From an uncultured Eggerthellaceae bacterium (GTDB lineage Bacteria; Actinomycetota; Coriobacteriia; Coriobacteriales; Eggerthellaceae), in contig CAKTTY010000005.1 in NCBI GenBank assembly GCA_934617065.1, forward strand, positions 62,001 to 126,000: a stretch of 64,000 bases of DNA, written 5' to 3'. How positions within the stretch are numbered: position 1 is the stretch's first letter; the number at the start of each line of letters is the position of its first letter. The notes beneath the pieces were generated by a model. That model saw only the letters and a program-made list of their open reading frames with translations. It searched no databases and had not been told where the DNA came from. The position numbers and the translations under genes are program-made. This document shows, piece after piece, positions 50,803 through 60,207 of the stretch.

Positions 50803-52015
50803 TGTATCTCCTCAGGTCCGCGTCGCTTTTCAGCGACGCGTCGTTGTTTTGGGCTCAACGGGTTCCATTGGCGTTCAGACGCTTGATGTGGCGCGCCGTC
50901 ATCCCGACCGCTTGAAAATCGTTGGCTTGGCTGCAGGCACACGTGGTGCTGAACTGCTGGCTCAAGCTAAAGAATTCAATGTGGGGCATTTGGCCCTCGG
51001 TAGGCCAGAAGCGGTTAGCGCTTCGGTCGTGGCTGAGCTGGAAGAGCAGGCTGCAGGCTTTGTCGGTGCAAAGGGCAGTATCGGTTTTGGACCTGATGCG
51101 GTCCGTGAGATGGTTCATCTTGAAGAAGCCGATGTAGTGGTGAACGCTTTGGTGGGTGCTGCCGGTTTACAGGCGAGCTATGAAACGCTTCGCGCGGGCA
51201 AGGTTCTTGCTCTTGCCAACAAGGAATCGTTGGTTGTGGGCGGCAACCTTATCATGCCCATGGCAGCCGAGCCGGGCATGCTGATGCCCATAGATTCTGA
51301 GCATGGCGCCATATACCAGTGCCTTTTGGGTGAAGACCCCCGCGAGGTAAGCAAACTGTGGGTTACCGCATCAGGTGGCCCATTCCGCGGGAAGAAGCGT
51401 TCCGATCTGGAGAACATTACCCCTGCTCAGGCTTTGGCTCACCCCACGTGGAATATGGGCAAGAAAATCTCTATTGATTCATCCACCCTTATGAACAAGG
51501 GTCTTGAGGTTATCGAGGCGCACCATCTGTTCCAGATGCCCTACGACCGCATCGAGGTCGTGGTTCAACCCCAAAGTGCCATTCATTCCATGGTCGAATT
51601 CACCGACGGAAGCGTAAAGGCGCATCTTGGCACTACTGATATGCGCATCCCCATTCAATTCGCGCTCAGCTATCCCGAGCGCTGGGATGCTCCGGTTGAA
51701 CCGCTTGATTTCCGCATGTTGGGTTCTCTCGATTTTGCCGCGCCTGATACAGAAACGTTCCGCTGCCTTGCCTTGGCCTACCATGCAGGCAGGGTAAGTG
51801 GCACTTTGCCGTGCGCTATGAATGCCGCCAACGAAGTGGCGGTAGCCTCGTTCCTGGAGGAAAAGCTGCCATATCTGGGCATTGCCGAGTGCGTTGAGGC
51901 CGTGATGTCGCAGCATGAGGCACGTGGCGTTCAGCAAGTTATGAGCATCGAGCAGCTTCTTGAAGTTGACGCATGGGCTCGTAGCTGCGCACGCGCATGG
52001 GTGTCTGCCCGCTAG
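50792..52015 (+). CDS. dxr: 1-deoxy-D-xylulose 5-phosphate reductoisomerase
   Basis: This is a 407-residue enzyme of the MEP isoprenoid pathway. VVVLGSTGSIGVQTLDVAR binds NADPH, ALANKESLVVGG and PIDSEHGAIYQCL give the metal and substrate sites, and KKISIDSSTLMNKGLEVIEAHHLF follows. It overlaps cdsA. Codons 10-16 contain a perfect 8-bp RNA hairpin (50820-50839). ispG, the penultimate step of the same pathway, is two genes downstream. Confidence 0.95.
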   Translation: MQSNVSPQVRVAFQRRVVVLGSTGSIGVQTLDVARRHPDRLKIVGLAAGTRGAELLAQAKEFNVGHLALGRPEAVSASVVAELEEQAAGFVGAKGSIGFGPDAVREMVHLEEADVVVNALVGAAGLQASYETLRAGKVLALANKESLVVGGNLIMPMAAEPGMLMPIDSEHGAIYQCLLGEDPREVSKLWVTASGGPFRGKKRSDLENITPAQALAHPTWNMGKKISIDSSTLMNKGLEVIEAHHLFQMPYDRIEVVVQPQSAIHSMVEFTDGSVKAHLGTTDMRIPIQFALSYPERWDAPVEPLDFRMLGSLDFAAPDTETFRCLALAYHAGRVSGTLPCAMNAANEVAVASFLEEKLPYLGIAECVEAVMSQHEARGVQQVMSIEQLLEVDAWARSCARAWVSAR

Positions 52016-52276
52016 AAGTACACTTTAGCTAGTTGCGCCCCTCGTTCCTGTCGGGTGGGCTGCCTGTCGTTTCCGACGCTAAGGGAAGTGATGGGCGGTT
52101 TCTCTGATGGGGTCGAGGGGCTTTTTCGCGCAACGGGTATGTATTTGGCGGCGTAATGCCGTGTCTTGCAGGGTTTGCTCGCTGCTGCGAAGACGCGCAC
52201 GGAACTGTATTCGTCGCTTATTTGCACGTTGGCTGGCGGGGTGGCTGCAGTTCGTATGAATTGGAACGGGAGCGCC

Positions 52277-52303
52277 ATGATGCTCAAATATAATGAGCAT
52301 CAT
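52277..52303 (+). promoter_or_regulatory. Perfect inverted repeat over the start of the site-2 protease gene
   Basis: ATGATGCTCA (52277-52286) and TGAGCATCAT (52294-52303) pair perfectly around a 7-base loop. The loop's last base is the A of ATG 52293 and the right arm ends within ATG 52302. Both candidate start codons are thus in the hairpin and no good ribosome-binding site is visible, so translation is probably weak or conditional. Confidence 0.55.
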
Positions 52304-53360
52304 GGATATACTCATCATGCTCATAACGGTAACCCTTCTTCTGGGGTTCCTTGTATTCATTCACGAAGGTGGCCATTATCTTGCTGCGCGCGCATGCGGG
52401 GTTCGCGTAAGCGAATTCATGATTGGTCTGCCTGGCCCCTCGATCGGCTTCACCCGCGGAGAAACGCGCTTTGGTATCACTGCTGTTCCGCTGGGCGGCT
52501 ATGCGAGCGTCTGCGGCATGGCTCCCCCTAGCAACAGCCCCCATCTGAAGCGTGTTTTGGGCTACGCCTATCGTAAGGGCACCGTGTATATGGAAGACGT
52601 TGCCCACGACTTGTTCCTTACCGATCAGGAAGCCTACGATCTGCTCGAAGAGCTGTGCGATTGGGGCTCGCTCAAACGTCCCCGCCGCAAGGACGAGCAC
52701 AATGTGTATCGCACGCCGGCTAAAAACGGCTTCGAGGAAGGACAGCCTCGCACCATTTCCAGCAACGAGGAGTTTTTCGCGTCGGAAAAGGCGCAGCAAT
52801 ACTGCACGTTGCCGTTCTGGAAGCGCTGCGCCATCTTGCTTGCAGGTCCATTTATGAATCTGCTCTGGGTGTTCTTGGTGTTCATTTTCATCTACTCCGT
52901 TATGGGGCTCGATCTCCAGAACACGCAAACTGGCGAAACATTCCATTACACCTGGACTCCCTGGGAAGCCATTGTAATGGGGTTCAAGTACCTCGGCATG
53001 GTGGTAAGCGCAATTGCGGCGTTATTCAATCCCGCAACTGCGGCGCAAACCGTTTCCCAGTCAACTTCGGTGGTGGGCATTGCGGTTATGTCGAAAAGCG
53101 CCTTGGATGCGGGCTTCTTGAATTTCCTGTTCTTCACGGCCATCATCTCCGCATCCTTAGGCCTTATGAACATGCTTCCCATCCCTCCGCTTGACGGTGG
53201 CCGATTTGTGGTGGAAATATTCCAGAAGGTATCCCGTAAGGTGGTCTCGCTTCGCGCTTTGGGCTATATGTCCACCGTAGGCATCGTGCTCTTTACCGGA
53301 TTCTTCTTGGTCATGGTCAATCAAGATGTTCAACGATTCATATTTGGGAATTGGAGCTAA
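52293..53360 (+). CDS. Site-2 (M50) membrane metalloprotease, RseP-like without PDZ
   Basis: This is a 355-residue intramembrane zinc protease. HEGGH at residues 24-28 lies in the first helix, and the third zinc ligand is in NMLPIPPLDGGR (near 295). Where RseP has one or two PDZ domains, residues about 75-175 are a charged helical stretch (YMEDVAHDLFLTDQEAYDLL, then SLKRPRRKDEHNVYRTP) with no GxGF-type PDZ motif seen. Its targets would be membrane proteins such as anti-sigma factors; none is adjacent. ATG 52293 or 52302 is possible. Followed by ispG after 3 bp. Confidence 0.88.
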   Translation: MSIMDILIMLITVTLLLGFLVFIHEGGHYLAARACGVRVSEFMIGLPGPSIGFTRGETRFGITAVPLGGYASVCGMAPPSNSPHLKRVLGYAYRKGTVYMEDVAHDLFLTDQEAYDLLEELCDWGSLKRPRRKDEHNVYRTPAKNGFEEGQPRTISSNEEFFASEKAQQYCTLPFWKRCAILLAGPFMNLLWVFLVFIFIYSVMGLDLQNTQTGETFHYTWTPWEAIVMGFKYLGMVVSAIAALFNPATAAQTVSQSTSVVGIAVMSKSALDAGFLNFLFFTAIISASLGLMNMLPIPPLDGGRFVVEIFQKVSRKVVSLRALGYMSTVGIVLFTGFFLVMVNQDVQRFIFGNWS

Positions 53361-53363
53361 TAC

Positions 53364-54428
53364 ATGGCGAATACTGCTCCCAACGCAAAAACACGTCAGG
53401 TCATGGTAGGTTCTGTCGCCCTAGGTGGCAGCGCTCCCTGCGTGGTTCAATCGATGCTTAATCTGCCCCTTGCCGATGTGGAGGGGAACCTGAATCAGAT
53501 CAAGCGTCTGCAAGAAGCTGGTTGCGAAGTGGTGCGCATCGCCGTTCCTCGTAAGACCGACCTGGATTTCTTCGAGGAGATCTGTAAAAAGTCCCCTTTG
53601 CCGGTTGTTGCCGACATTCATTTCAGTGCTGAGTTGGCCATAGAGGCTGCTCGTCGAGGGGCTGCAAAGCTGCGCATCAACCCTGGCAACATTGGTGGCT
53701 TGGAGGCTACGGTCCCAGTGCTTCAAGCTGCAAAAGTAGCTGGAATTCCTATTCGCATAGGAGTTAACGCAGGTTCGCTCGATTCTGCGTTGGCGGAACG
53801 AAGCGACTTAACCTTGCCTGAAAAGCTTGTTGAATCGGCCACTGCATACGTGGAATTCTGCCATAGCCAAGGATTCTATGATGTGGTGGTTTCCGCCAAG
53901 GCCCACGATGTGCCTACCACGGTGGCAACGTATCGCCTGCTTTCGCGGCGGATGCCCGAAGTTCCCCTGCATATCGGCGTTACCGAGGCGGGCACCTTGT
54001 TCCAAGGTCTTGTCAAATCCGCGAGTGGCCTGGGCATCCTTTTGGAGCGGGGAATAGGGGATACCATGCGCATCTCCTTGACCGACGATCCCGTAGAAGA
54101 GGTGCGCGCCTGCTGGACGCTGCTTTCTGCATTGGGCTTGCGTCGTCGCGATCCTGAATTGGTAAGCTGCCCCACCTGCGGTCGCTGTCAGGTTGACCTG
54201 ATCCCCATTGCGCAGGAAGTGGAGAAGAGGTTGCGCGACGTGCATCGTCCCATCCAGGTGGCAGTTATGGGATGCGTGGTAAACGGTCCCGGTGAAGCAG
54301 CCGACGCGGATATCGGCGTTGCGTGCGGAAAGGGGTCTGGTGTGGTATTCGCCCACGGCAAAACCTTGCGCAAGGTCGAAGAGGCCGCTATCGTTGATGT
54401 ACTTATGGAAGAGATAGGAAATCTGTAA
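53364..54428 (+). CDS. ispG: 4-hydroxy-3-methylbut-2-enyl-diphosphate synthase
   Basis: This is a 354-residue 4Fe-4S enzyme of the MEP pathway. SAPCVVQSMLN, VVADIHFSAELAIEA, LRINPGNIGG and the Cys ligands in SCPTCGRC and MGCVVNGPGEA are present. It overlaps the proS start by one base (TAATG), indicating coupled translation. Confidence 0.95.
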   Translation: MANTAPNAKTRQVMVGSVALGGSAPCVVQSMLNLPLADVEGNLNQIKRLQEAGCEVVRIAVPRKTDLDFFEEICKKSPLPVVADIHFSAELAIEAARRGAAKLRINPGNIGGLEATVPVLQAAKVAGIPIRIGVNAGSLDSALAERSDLTLPEKLVESATAYVEFCHSQGFYDVVVSAKAHDVPTTVATYRLLSRRMPEVPLHIGVTEAGTLFQGLVKSASGLGILLERGIGDTMRISLTDDPVEEVRACWTLLSALGLRRRDPELVSCPTCGRCQVDLIPIAQEVEKRLRDVHRPIQVAVMGCVVNGPGEAADADIGVACGKGSGVVFAHGKTLRKVEEAAIVDVLMEEIGNL

Positions 54429-56161
54429 TGGAAATCATGCGTTTGAGCCAGCAGTATGCTCCCACGTTGAAAGAAGATCCCGCCGACGCCGAGATTGCAA
54501 GCCATCGTTTGCTTGTTCGCGCAGGCATGATCAGGAAAGTTGCGGGCGGTGTGTACACCTTCCTGCCATTGGGCATGCGTGTTCTTACTAAGATCGAGAA
54601 CATCGTGCGCGAAGAAATGAATGCCATCGGTGCCCATGAGATCCTCATGCCGGCGCTGCAGCCTGGTGAGCTGTGGCACGAATCGGGCCGTTGGAACGAT
54701 TACGGTCCCGAGCTTATGCGACTGGAAGACCGCCATGGTCGTGGCTTCTGCCTCGGACCAACCCATGAAGAGCTGGTAACCTCCATCGTTCGCAGCGAGT
54801 TGCGTTCCTACCGTCAGCTTCCCATGACGCTCTATCAAATTCAGACGAAGTTCCGTGACGAGATCCGTCCTCGCTTCGGTCTGCTGCGCAGCCGCGAATT
54901 CGTCATGAAAGATGCTTACAGCTTCCATTCCAGCCAGGAATCCCTGCAGAAAACCTACGATGAAATGTACGATGCCTACGGTCGCATCTGCGAGCGTTGC
55001 GGTCTTGATTACCGTCCCGTTGTGGCTGATGGTGGCCAGATCGGCGGCAGTGTAACGTGCGAGTTCCACGCTTTGGCAGAAGCCGGCGAAGACGATCTGG
55101 TTTATTGCCCCGATTGCGATTATGCGGCAAACAACGAAGCAGGCGTATGCCATGCCCATCCGGTTGAGTATGCCGCCGCTGAGTGCAAGAAGGTTGAAAC
55201 CCCGGGCGTTTCCTCCATCGAAAGCCTTGCGAAGTTCCTTGGCATCGAAGAGGCTGCCACGGTTAAGGCTATGGTGGGCAAGGACGCCGAGGGCGCCGTC
55301 TTCGCTCTCTTTATTCCCGGCGATCACGAACTGAATGAAATCAAGGCAGAGCGCGCGGTAAATGGCTTTACCCTGCTTACCGATGAAGAGCTTGAGGCTG
55401 CAGGCCTCCATAAGGGTTCTATTGGTCCGAAGGGTCTTCCTGAAGGCATCAAGGTTATCGGCGATGTGAACCTGAAGAACATTGAGCGCTGGGTTGTGGG
55501 CGCAAACGAAGAGGGCTTCCACTTCGTGGGTGCCAAGCACGGCGAAGATTTCCAGGTAGACGAGTGGGCCGATCTTTCGCTCGTAATGCCGGGCGATGCC
55601 TGCCCGAAGTGCGGTGCTACCCTGCAGGGTGCACGCGGCATCGAGGTTTCCCAGGTATTCCAGCTGGGCGACAAGTACTCCAAGACCATGGGTGCTGTGT
55701 ACTCGGACGAAAATGGCGTAGATCAGAACTTCCTTATGGGCTGCTATGGCGTGGGCGTTTCCCGTACGCTGGCAGCTATCGTCGAGCAGCATAACGACGA
55801 AGATGGCATCATCTGGCCTATGTCGGTTGCGCCGGCACATGTTTGCGTTATTCCTCTTACCGTGGGCGACGAAGAGGTGTTCCCGGTTGCTGAGCGCATC
55901 GCCAAGGAGCTTGCCGAGCAGGGTCTTGAAGTTGTGCTGGACGATCGCGACGAGCGCGCTGGCGTCAAGTTTGCCGATGCCGACCTTATCGGCTGGCCCG
56001 TTCAGGTTGTCGTGGGCAAACGCGGCGTAAAGGAAGGCGTGGTCGAGGTTAAGCGCCGCGGCGAATCCGAAAAGACCAAGGTTCCTTTCGCTACGCTTAC
56101 CGAGGCATTGGCATTCGTAAAGCGTGCTGCCCGAAACAACAAGTTCTCGCGTACGTTCTAA
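54428..56161 (+). CDS. proS: Prolyl-tRNA synthetase, bacterial type
   Basis: This is a 577-residue class II synthetase. RKVAGGVYTFLPLGMRVLTKIE, GPTHEELVT, RDEIRPRFGLLRSREFVMKDAYSF and the C-terminal anticodon domain are present. An editing (INS/YbaK-like) insertion spans about residues 225-390, which hydrolyses Ala-tRNA-Pro. Standard length. The U32 gene starts at the next base. Confidence 0.95.
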   Translation: MEIMRLSQQYAPTLKEDPADAEIASHRLLVRAGMIRKVAGGVYTFLPLGMRVLTKIENIVREEMNAIGAHEILMPALQPGELWHESGRWNDYGPELMRLEDRHGRGFCLGPTHEELVTSIVRSELRSYRQLPMTLYQIQTKFRDEIRPRFGLLRSREFVMKDAYSFHSSQESLQKTYDEMYDAYGRICERCGLDYRPVVADGGQIGGSVTCEFHALAEAGEDDLVYCPDCDYAANNEAGVCHAHPVEYAAAECKKVETPGVSSIESLAKFLGIEEAATVKAMVGKDAEGAVFALFIPGDHELNEIKAERAVNGFTLLTDEELEAAGLHKGSIGPKGLPEGIKVIGDVNLKNIERWVVGANEEGFHFVGAKHGEDFQVDEWADLSLVMPGDACPKCGATLQGARGIEVSQVFQLGDKYSKTMGAVYSDENGVDQNFLMGCYGVGVSRTLAAIVEQHNDEDGIIWPMSVAPAHVCVIPLTVGDEEVFPVAERIAKELAEQGLEVVLDDRDERAGVKFADADLIGWPVQVVVGKRGVKEGVVEVKRRGESEKTKVPFATLTEALAFVKRAARNNKFSRTF

Positions 56162-57409
56162 ATGCCCGTGCAGAGCGAAACAAACAAACCAGAATTGCTT
56201 GCTCCCGCCGGTGGGTGGGAGCAGCTTCAATACGCGCTTCACTTCGGGGCCGATGCGGTGTACCTTGCGTGCGACCGCTTCGGCCTGCGCGCCCGTGCCA
56301 GCAATTTCTCGCTGGAAGACCTTCCTCGTGCCGTTGCGTTGGCGCACAGCGCTGGTGCGCGCGTGTACGTTACCTGCAACGCCTACGCCCACGATGAAGA
56401 CCTAGCGGCTCTTCCCGAATACGCTCAAGCTATGGAAGCTGCGGGCGTCGACGCCGCTATTGTGAGCGATTTGGGCGTTATGTCGGTGGTGCAGCAGCAC
56501 GCGCCTTCGGTTGCCATCCATGTTTCCACACAGGCATCGGTATCAAACGCCGAAGCTGCGCTTATGTGGTATCGCCTTGGTGCCCGTCGCGTGGTATGCG
56601 CCCGCGAAATGTCGGTTGCAGAAATTGCCGCTATGCGCAAAGCCATTCCCGCCGATATGGAAATTGAGGTGTTTGTACACGGTGCCATGTGCATGGCTAT
56701 TTCGGGCCGTTGCCTTATCAGCGATTACCTTACCGGTCGTCACGCCAACAAGGGGCAATGCGTTCAGCCGTGTCGTTGGGAATATGAGTTGAAGGAGCTT
56801 TCCCGCCCTGATCAGAGCTTCGGCATAGAAGAGGGCGAAGACGGCACGTACCTGCTGAATTCCAAAGACCTGAACATGCTTGCACATCTTGACGATCTTG
56901 CTGCGGCAGGCGTTTCTTCGGTGAAGATTGAAGGCCGCGTGAAAAAGGCGTTCTATGTGGCAACGGTGGTAAATGCGTATCGCCACGTGCTCGATGGCGA
57001 GCCGGCATCTTTGTGGGAGCATGAGCTTGAGATCATCTCGCATCGACCCTATTCAACGGGTTTTTATTACGGGGATGCCGAGCAAACCACCGACAACGAT
57101 ATCTATGTGCAGCTTTGCGACTGGGTGGGGGAAGTGGTTTCCTCAGCCGCAACCGAACAGGGTCAATGGCGCGTGAAGGCAAAGTGCCGCAACCGTTTTT
57201 ACGAAGGTGACGAGCTGGAGGTGCTAAGCCCCCATAAGCCCATTCAAACTGTTAAGGTTCAGGACTTGGCTGAAGTCTACGATGGGGCGGAAGTTCCCTC
57301 TGAAGTGGCATGCAAGGCCATGGCGCCGTATGCATTTACCGCTTCTTTCGAGCTGGAACCGCGAGACATTCTGCGTGTTCGTCGTAAAGACCCAACGAAG
57401 AAGAACTGA
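56162..57409 (+). CDS. Peptidase U32 family protein (TrhP/YegQ-like)
   Basis: This is a 415-residue protein. ELLAPAGGWEQLQYALHFGADAVYL opens it, and the U32 signature EVFVHGAMCMAISGRC is near residue 170 with further Cys in NKGQCVQPCRWEYE. Family members in E. coli and B. subtilis act in prephenate-dependent tRNA hydroxylation rather than proteolysis; other members are collagenase-like. The start codon directly abuts the proS stop, consistent with a tRNA-related role. Confidence 0.88.
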   Translation: MPVQSETNKPELLAPAGGWEQLQYALHFGADAVYLACDRFGLRARASNFSLEDLPRAVALAHSAGARVYVTCNAYAHDEDLAALPEYAQAMEAAGVDAAIVSDLGVMSVVQQHAPSVAIHVSTQASVSNAEAALMWYRLGARRVVCAREMSVAEIAAMRKAIPADMEIEVFVHGAMCMAISGRCLISDYLTGRHANKGQCVQPCRWEYELKELSRPDQSFGIEEGEDGTYLLNSKDLNMLAHLDDLAAAGVSSVKIEGRVKKAFYVATVVNAYRHVLDGEPASLWEHELEIISHRPYSTGFYYGDAEQTTDNDIYVQLCDWVGEVVSSAATEQGQWRVKAKCRNRFYEGDELEVLSPHKPIQTVKVQDLAEVYDGAEVPSEVACKAMAPYAFTASFELEPRDILRVRRKDPTKKN

Positions 57410-57498
57410 TGGATTGACGCGAATGCTTAGACGGAGCATTCGCTAATTGAGAGGAAAGGGGCGCAGAGGGATGCGTCCTAGAAAGCAAGGAGGAACAT

Positions 57499-57831
57499 AT
57501 GGGAAGGCAATCTGACGAGGCGCTGCAGCTTGCGGATGCGGACGAACTGGTGAACTACCTGATGGGAGCTCACTGCGCATATATGCAGTGGCGTGAACTC
57601 ACCTACTACCTTACCGATGCAAACGACATCTATTGGCGTGCGCAGGATACCAATGAACTGAACGACAAAGGTCATTTCCCTGATTGCAGCGAGTTGGTTG
57701 CTTCGGTACGCGAATTCGTTGACTTGCCGTTTTTGGATGAAAAGCATTCTATCCGCGAGGTATTTCCTGAGGCTACCTTCTACGGTTCGGTGAAAATCGA
57801 GGGGCAGGGCACGCCTGTTCCCGTTGTTTAG
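57499..57831 (+). CDS. Hypothetical protein, 110 aa
   Basis: I do not recognise a family. It is an acidic, soluble protein: an N-terminal helix (DEALQLADADELVNYLMGAH), a Tyr/Trp-rich segment (YMQWRELTYYLTDANDIYWR), and a C-terminal part (VDLPFLDEKHSIREVFPEA) ending in a short beta-like stretch. CAAGGAGGAAC before the ATG is a strong ribosome-binding site. No functional partner is evident. Confidence 0.72.
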   Translation: MGRQSDEALQLADADELVNYLMGAHCAYMQWRELTYYLTDANDIYWRAQDTNELNDKGHFPDCSELVASVREFVDLPFLDEKHSIREVFPEATFYGSVKIEGQGTPVPVV

Positions 57832-58258
57832 TAGAGGTTGTCAGGGACGGGCATCTTTTGCCACCGCCTTCAGTGCGGCGCTTTTGGTTCTCAGTTGGCT
57901 TGCGTAGTTGATTGAGCATTTGAAGTATTGGCTGCTTTCCGTGAACCGAATGAAGCGGGCGCGTAAGCGCCCGTTTCTTATTTCCGGGTTGAATATCTCC
58001 TGTTTGAGGACGTTCCTGCCTGGCAGGACGAAGAGGATCTCGGGGAGTGCGGTGGTTTTCTCCGAAATCCATCTGACGGGGAGAGCGAAACTCGCATTGT
58101 CTAGCTGCATAGACAGGAAGAGCCTAAGAAGAGTGATGCGGGCCTTGTTATTTAGGGAGCGCAATCGCGCGGCGAATACGATCCGATAACGAAATGCTGG
58201 CTGGCTTTTTCGTTGCGCTATCATCGGTTCATTCGTTTAAAGCGAAAAAGGGGGATTG
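57832..58258. other. 427-bp intergenic region before the two-component system
   Basis: Apart from the terminator at 57956-57982 I see no gene. Short frames on both strands lack ribosome-binding sites and have chance composition. The promoter of the response regulator must lie in the right half, but I cannot mark it with confidence. Confidence 0.55.
57956..57982 (+). terminator. Terminator after the 110-aa hypothetical gene
   Basis: CGGGCGC (57956-57962) and GCGCCCG (57967-57973) form a perfect stem with loop GTAA, then TTTCTTATTT. It is about 125 bp after the stop codon. Confidence 0.75.
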
Positions 58259-58933
58259 ATGGCGCGTTTGCTCATTGTCGAAGACGATGTATCTCTGCGA
58301 GAGAACCTTGTGCGCATGCTTCAGCTTAAGGGGCATGAGTGCGTTTGCTGTGAGTCATTCGAAAATGCTGCAGCCGAAGCCCTTGCCGTTTCCCCTGATT
58401 GCGTTTTGCTCGATCTGTCTCTTCCTGGCGCATATGGCCACGAGATCTGTCGCTCTATTCGTCAGGAAAGCGACGTTCCCATTATTGTGCTCACTTCTTC
58501 CGACAGTGAGTTCGACGAGGTTATGAGTATGAGCGTTGGTGCGGATGATTATGTGGTGAAGCCCTATCGCCCTGCCGTGTTACTAGCCCGTATTGATCGT
58601 GCGCTCGCTCGAAGCGGCTCTGCCGATCTAGCGCACAAGCGGCTTGAGCACGGTAGTGTCTCGCTCGATCCCGTGCGGGCGGAAGTCTCATATCGCGGCA
58701 AAATTGCCGAATTGTCTCGCAACGAGCTCCTGATTTTGCGCATTCTCATGGAAAACGCCGGCTCTATCATCTCGCGCAGCGAACTGATGGACGAGCTGTG
58801 GCAAACCGACGCATTTGTCGACGACAACACGCTTACCGTGAACGTGAATCGTTTGCGCCGCAGTCTGCAATCCATCGATGTGCCCGATGACTTCATCACC
58901 ACCCGTCGCGGCTTGGGCTATGTGGTCCGATGA
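58259..58933 (+). CDS. OmpR-family response regulator (BceR-like)
   Basis: This is a 224-residue regulator. The receiver has EDD near residue 7, phospho-acceptor Asp in CVLLDLSLPG (near 52), VLTSS and DDYVVKPY (Lys near 100). The winged-helix domain follows with LSRNELLILRILMENAG and TVNVNRLRRSLQ. It overlaps the kinase gene by ATGA. The kinase and ABC genes behind it resemble the Bce bacitracin-sensing modules of Gram-positives. Confidence 0.92.
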   Translation: MARLLIVEDDVSLRENLVRMLQLKGHECVCCESFENAAAEALAVSPDCVLLDLSLPGAYGHEICRSIRQESDVPIIVLTSSDSEFDEVMSMSVGADDYVVKPYRPAVLLARIDRALARSGSADLAHKRLEHGSVSLDPVRAEVSYRGKIAELSRNELLILRILMENAGSIISRSELMDELWQTDAFVDDNTLTVNVNRLRRSLQSIDVPDDFITTRRGLGYVVR

Positions 58934-60123
58934 GCGGTTCGATTCGGGAAAACGATGCGCCGACTGCGGTGCCTGGGTCGGCGGGCGGCCCGAAGCTCAA
59001 CTCACCTGCCGAACCGCTGCGTGGCCCCATGCCCGAACAGCCCGCCGCCGACAGCCGCGCTGATTGCTCGGAGCGCACCTATTCTTTCGGCGCGTACCTC
59101 CGCTCGCGTGTTGGGTTTGTGCTTGCCATGGCTGCCCTGATGGCTGTGGTGGCGAGCGCTCTGGCGGTCACTGGCTCGAACGCCTCCGTAATTGCGCTCG
59201 TTTCCATCTGTGAAGCGCTGTTTGCCTGCATCGTGCTCGCTGCTGGGTTTTTGCGCGATCGTGAGTTCTACCAGCAGTTGGATCTGTTCTGTAATTCACC
59301 CGAAAACGCACGGTATCTCTCTTCGATTTTGGACGAGCCGAGAACCTTGGAAGGCTCTATCGCCTATCGCGCGCTCGCCGTGCAGGGCAAGGCGGCTTCC
59401 GATGAACTTGCCACCCGCTCTCGCGACATGAAGGAATATCGCGACTACATCGAACTGTGGGTCCACGAGGCTAAAACGCCCATTGCGTCGGCGCAGCTGG
59501 CTTTATCGAGTCTTCGCGGTCCTGAAATCAATGAGGTGCGTGGCGACCTCGATCGTATCGAATCACGCGTTGAACAGGCGCTTTATTACGCGCGTTCGGC
59601 AACGTTAAGCGAAGATTTTTCTATTGAAGGGCTGAATCTTGCGGCGGTGGCGCGCAAGGCGTGCCGGCAAAGATCTCGCACGTTGATCGGTGCGGGGGTG
59701 TCACTCGATTTCGCGATTGATGATGCCCTCGAAGTGCTCGCCGACGCGAAATGGGTCGACTTCATCATCGGTCAGGTTCTGGAGAACTCGGCGAAGTACG
59801 GCGCAAAATGCATTCGTTTCGAAAGCGCGGTTAGGGATGTGGGTACGAAAGACGGCTGCGTTGAGCTGTCGATAAGCGACGACGGCGACGGCGTCCCCGC
59901 CGCCGATGTGCCGCGCGTGTTCGATCGCGGCTTCACAGGAAGCAAGGGTCGCACGCATCATAAAGCAACGGGCATGGGGCTTTACTTGGCTGCCGTTGCC
60001 TGCGAAAGAATGGGTCTTGGCCTGCGCATTTCTTCGGAAGAGGGGCGGGGCACGTCTATCACGTTGACCTTCCCGCTCGATCGTACGCGCATGGATTTGG
60101 CGACAAACCTTACAAGATCGTAA
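58930..60123 (+). CDS. Sensor histidine kinase, intramembrane-sensing (BceS-like)
   Basis: This is a 397-residue kinase. An unusual Pro/Ala-rich N-terminal stretch of about 55 residues precedes two membrane helices (about 63-85 and 90-112) with almost no extracellular loop. The phospho-acceptor His is in LWVHEAKTPIASAQ (near 179), matching the HExKTP of BceS-type kinases. The ATPase domain shows LENSAKYGA, SDDGDGVP and HKATGMGLYLA. Such kinases sense flux through their BceAB transporter, encoded next. Confidence 0.9.
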   Translation: MSGSIRENDAPTAVPGSAGGPKLNSPAEPLRGPMPEQPAADSRADCSERTYSFGAYLRSRVGFVLAMAALMAVVASALAVTGSNASVIALVSICEALFACIVLAAGFLRDREFYQQLDLFCNSPENARYLSSILDEPRTLEGSIAYRALAVQGKAASDELATRSRDMKEYRDYIELWVHEAKTPIASAQLALSSLRGPEINEVRGDLDRIESRVEQALYYARSATLSEDFSIEGLNLAAVARKACRQRSRTLIGAGVSLDFAIDDALEVLADAKWVDFIIGQVLENSAKYGAKCIRFESAVRDVGTKDGCVELSISDDGDGVPAADVPRVFDRGFTGSKGRTHHKATGMGLYLAAVACERMGLGLRISSEEGRGTSITLTFPLDRTRMDLATNLTRS

Positions 60124-60207
60124 GATTGCGGTAAGGCCCTTCGATGGCTCTGGTTTCGCGATCTCCGCATTATGGGGGTGTACCGAATCGAAGAGAAAGG
60201 AACTCCC

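Noticed and set aside
54188..56392. 734-codon open frame on the minus strand across ispG and proS
   Set aside because: It is antisense to two certain genes; its His/Arg/Ala-rich composition mirrors the codon bias of the opposite strand.
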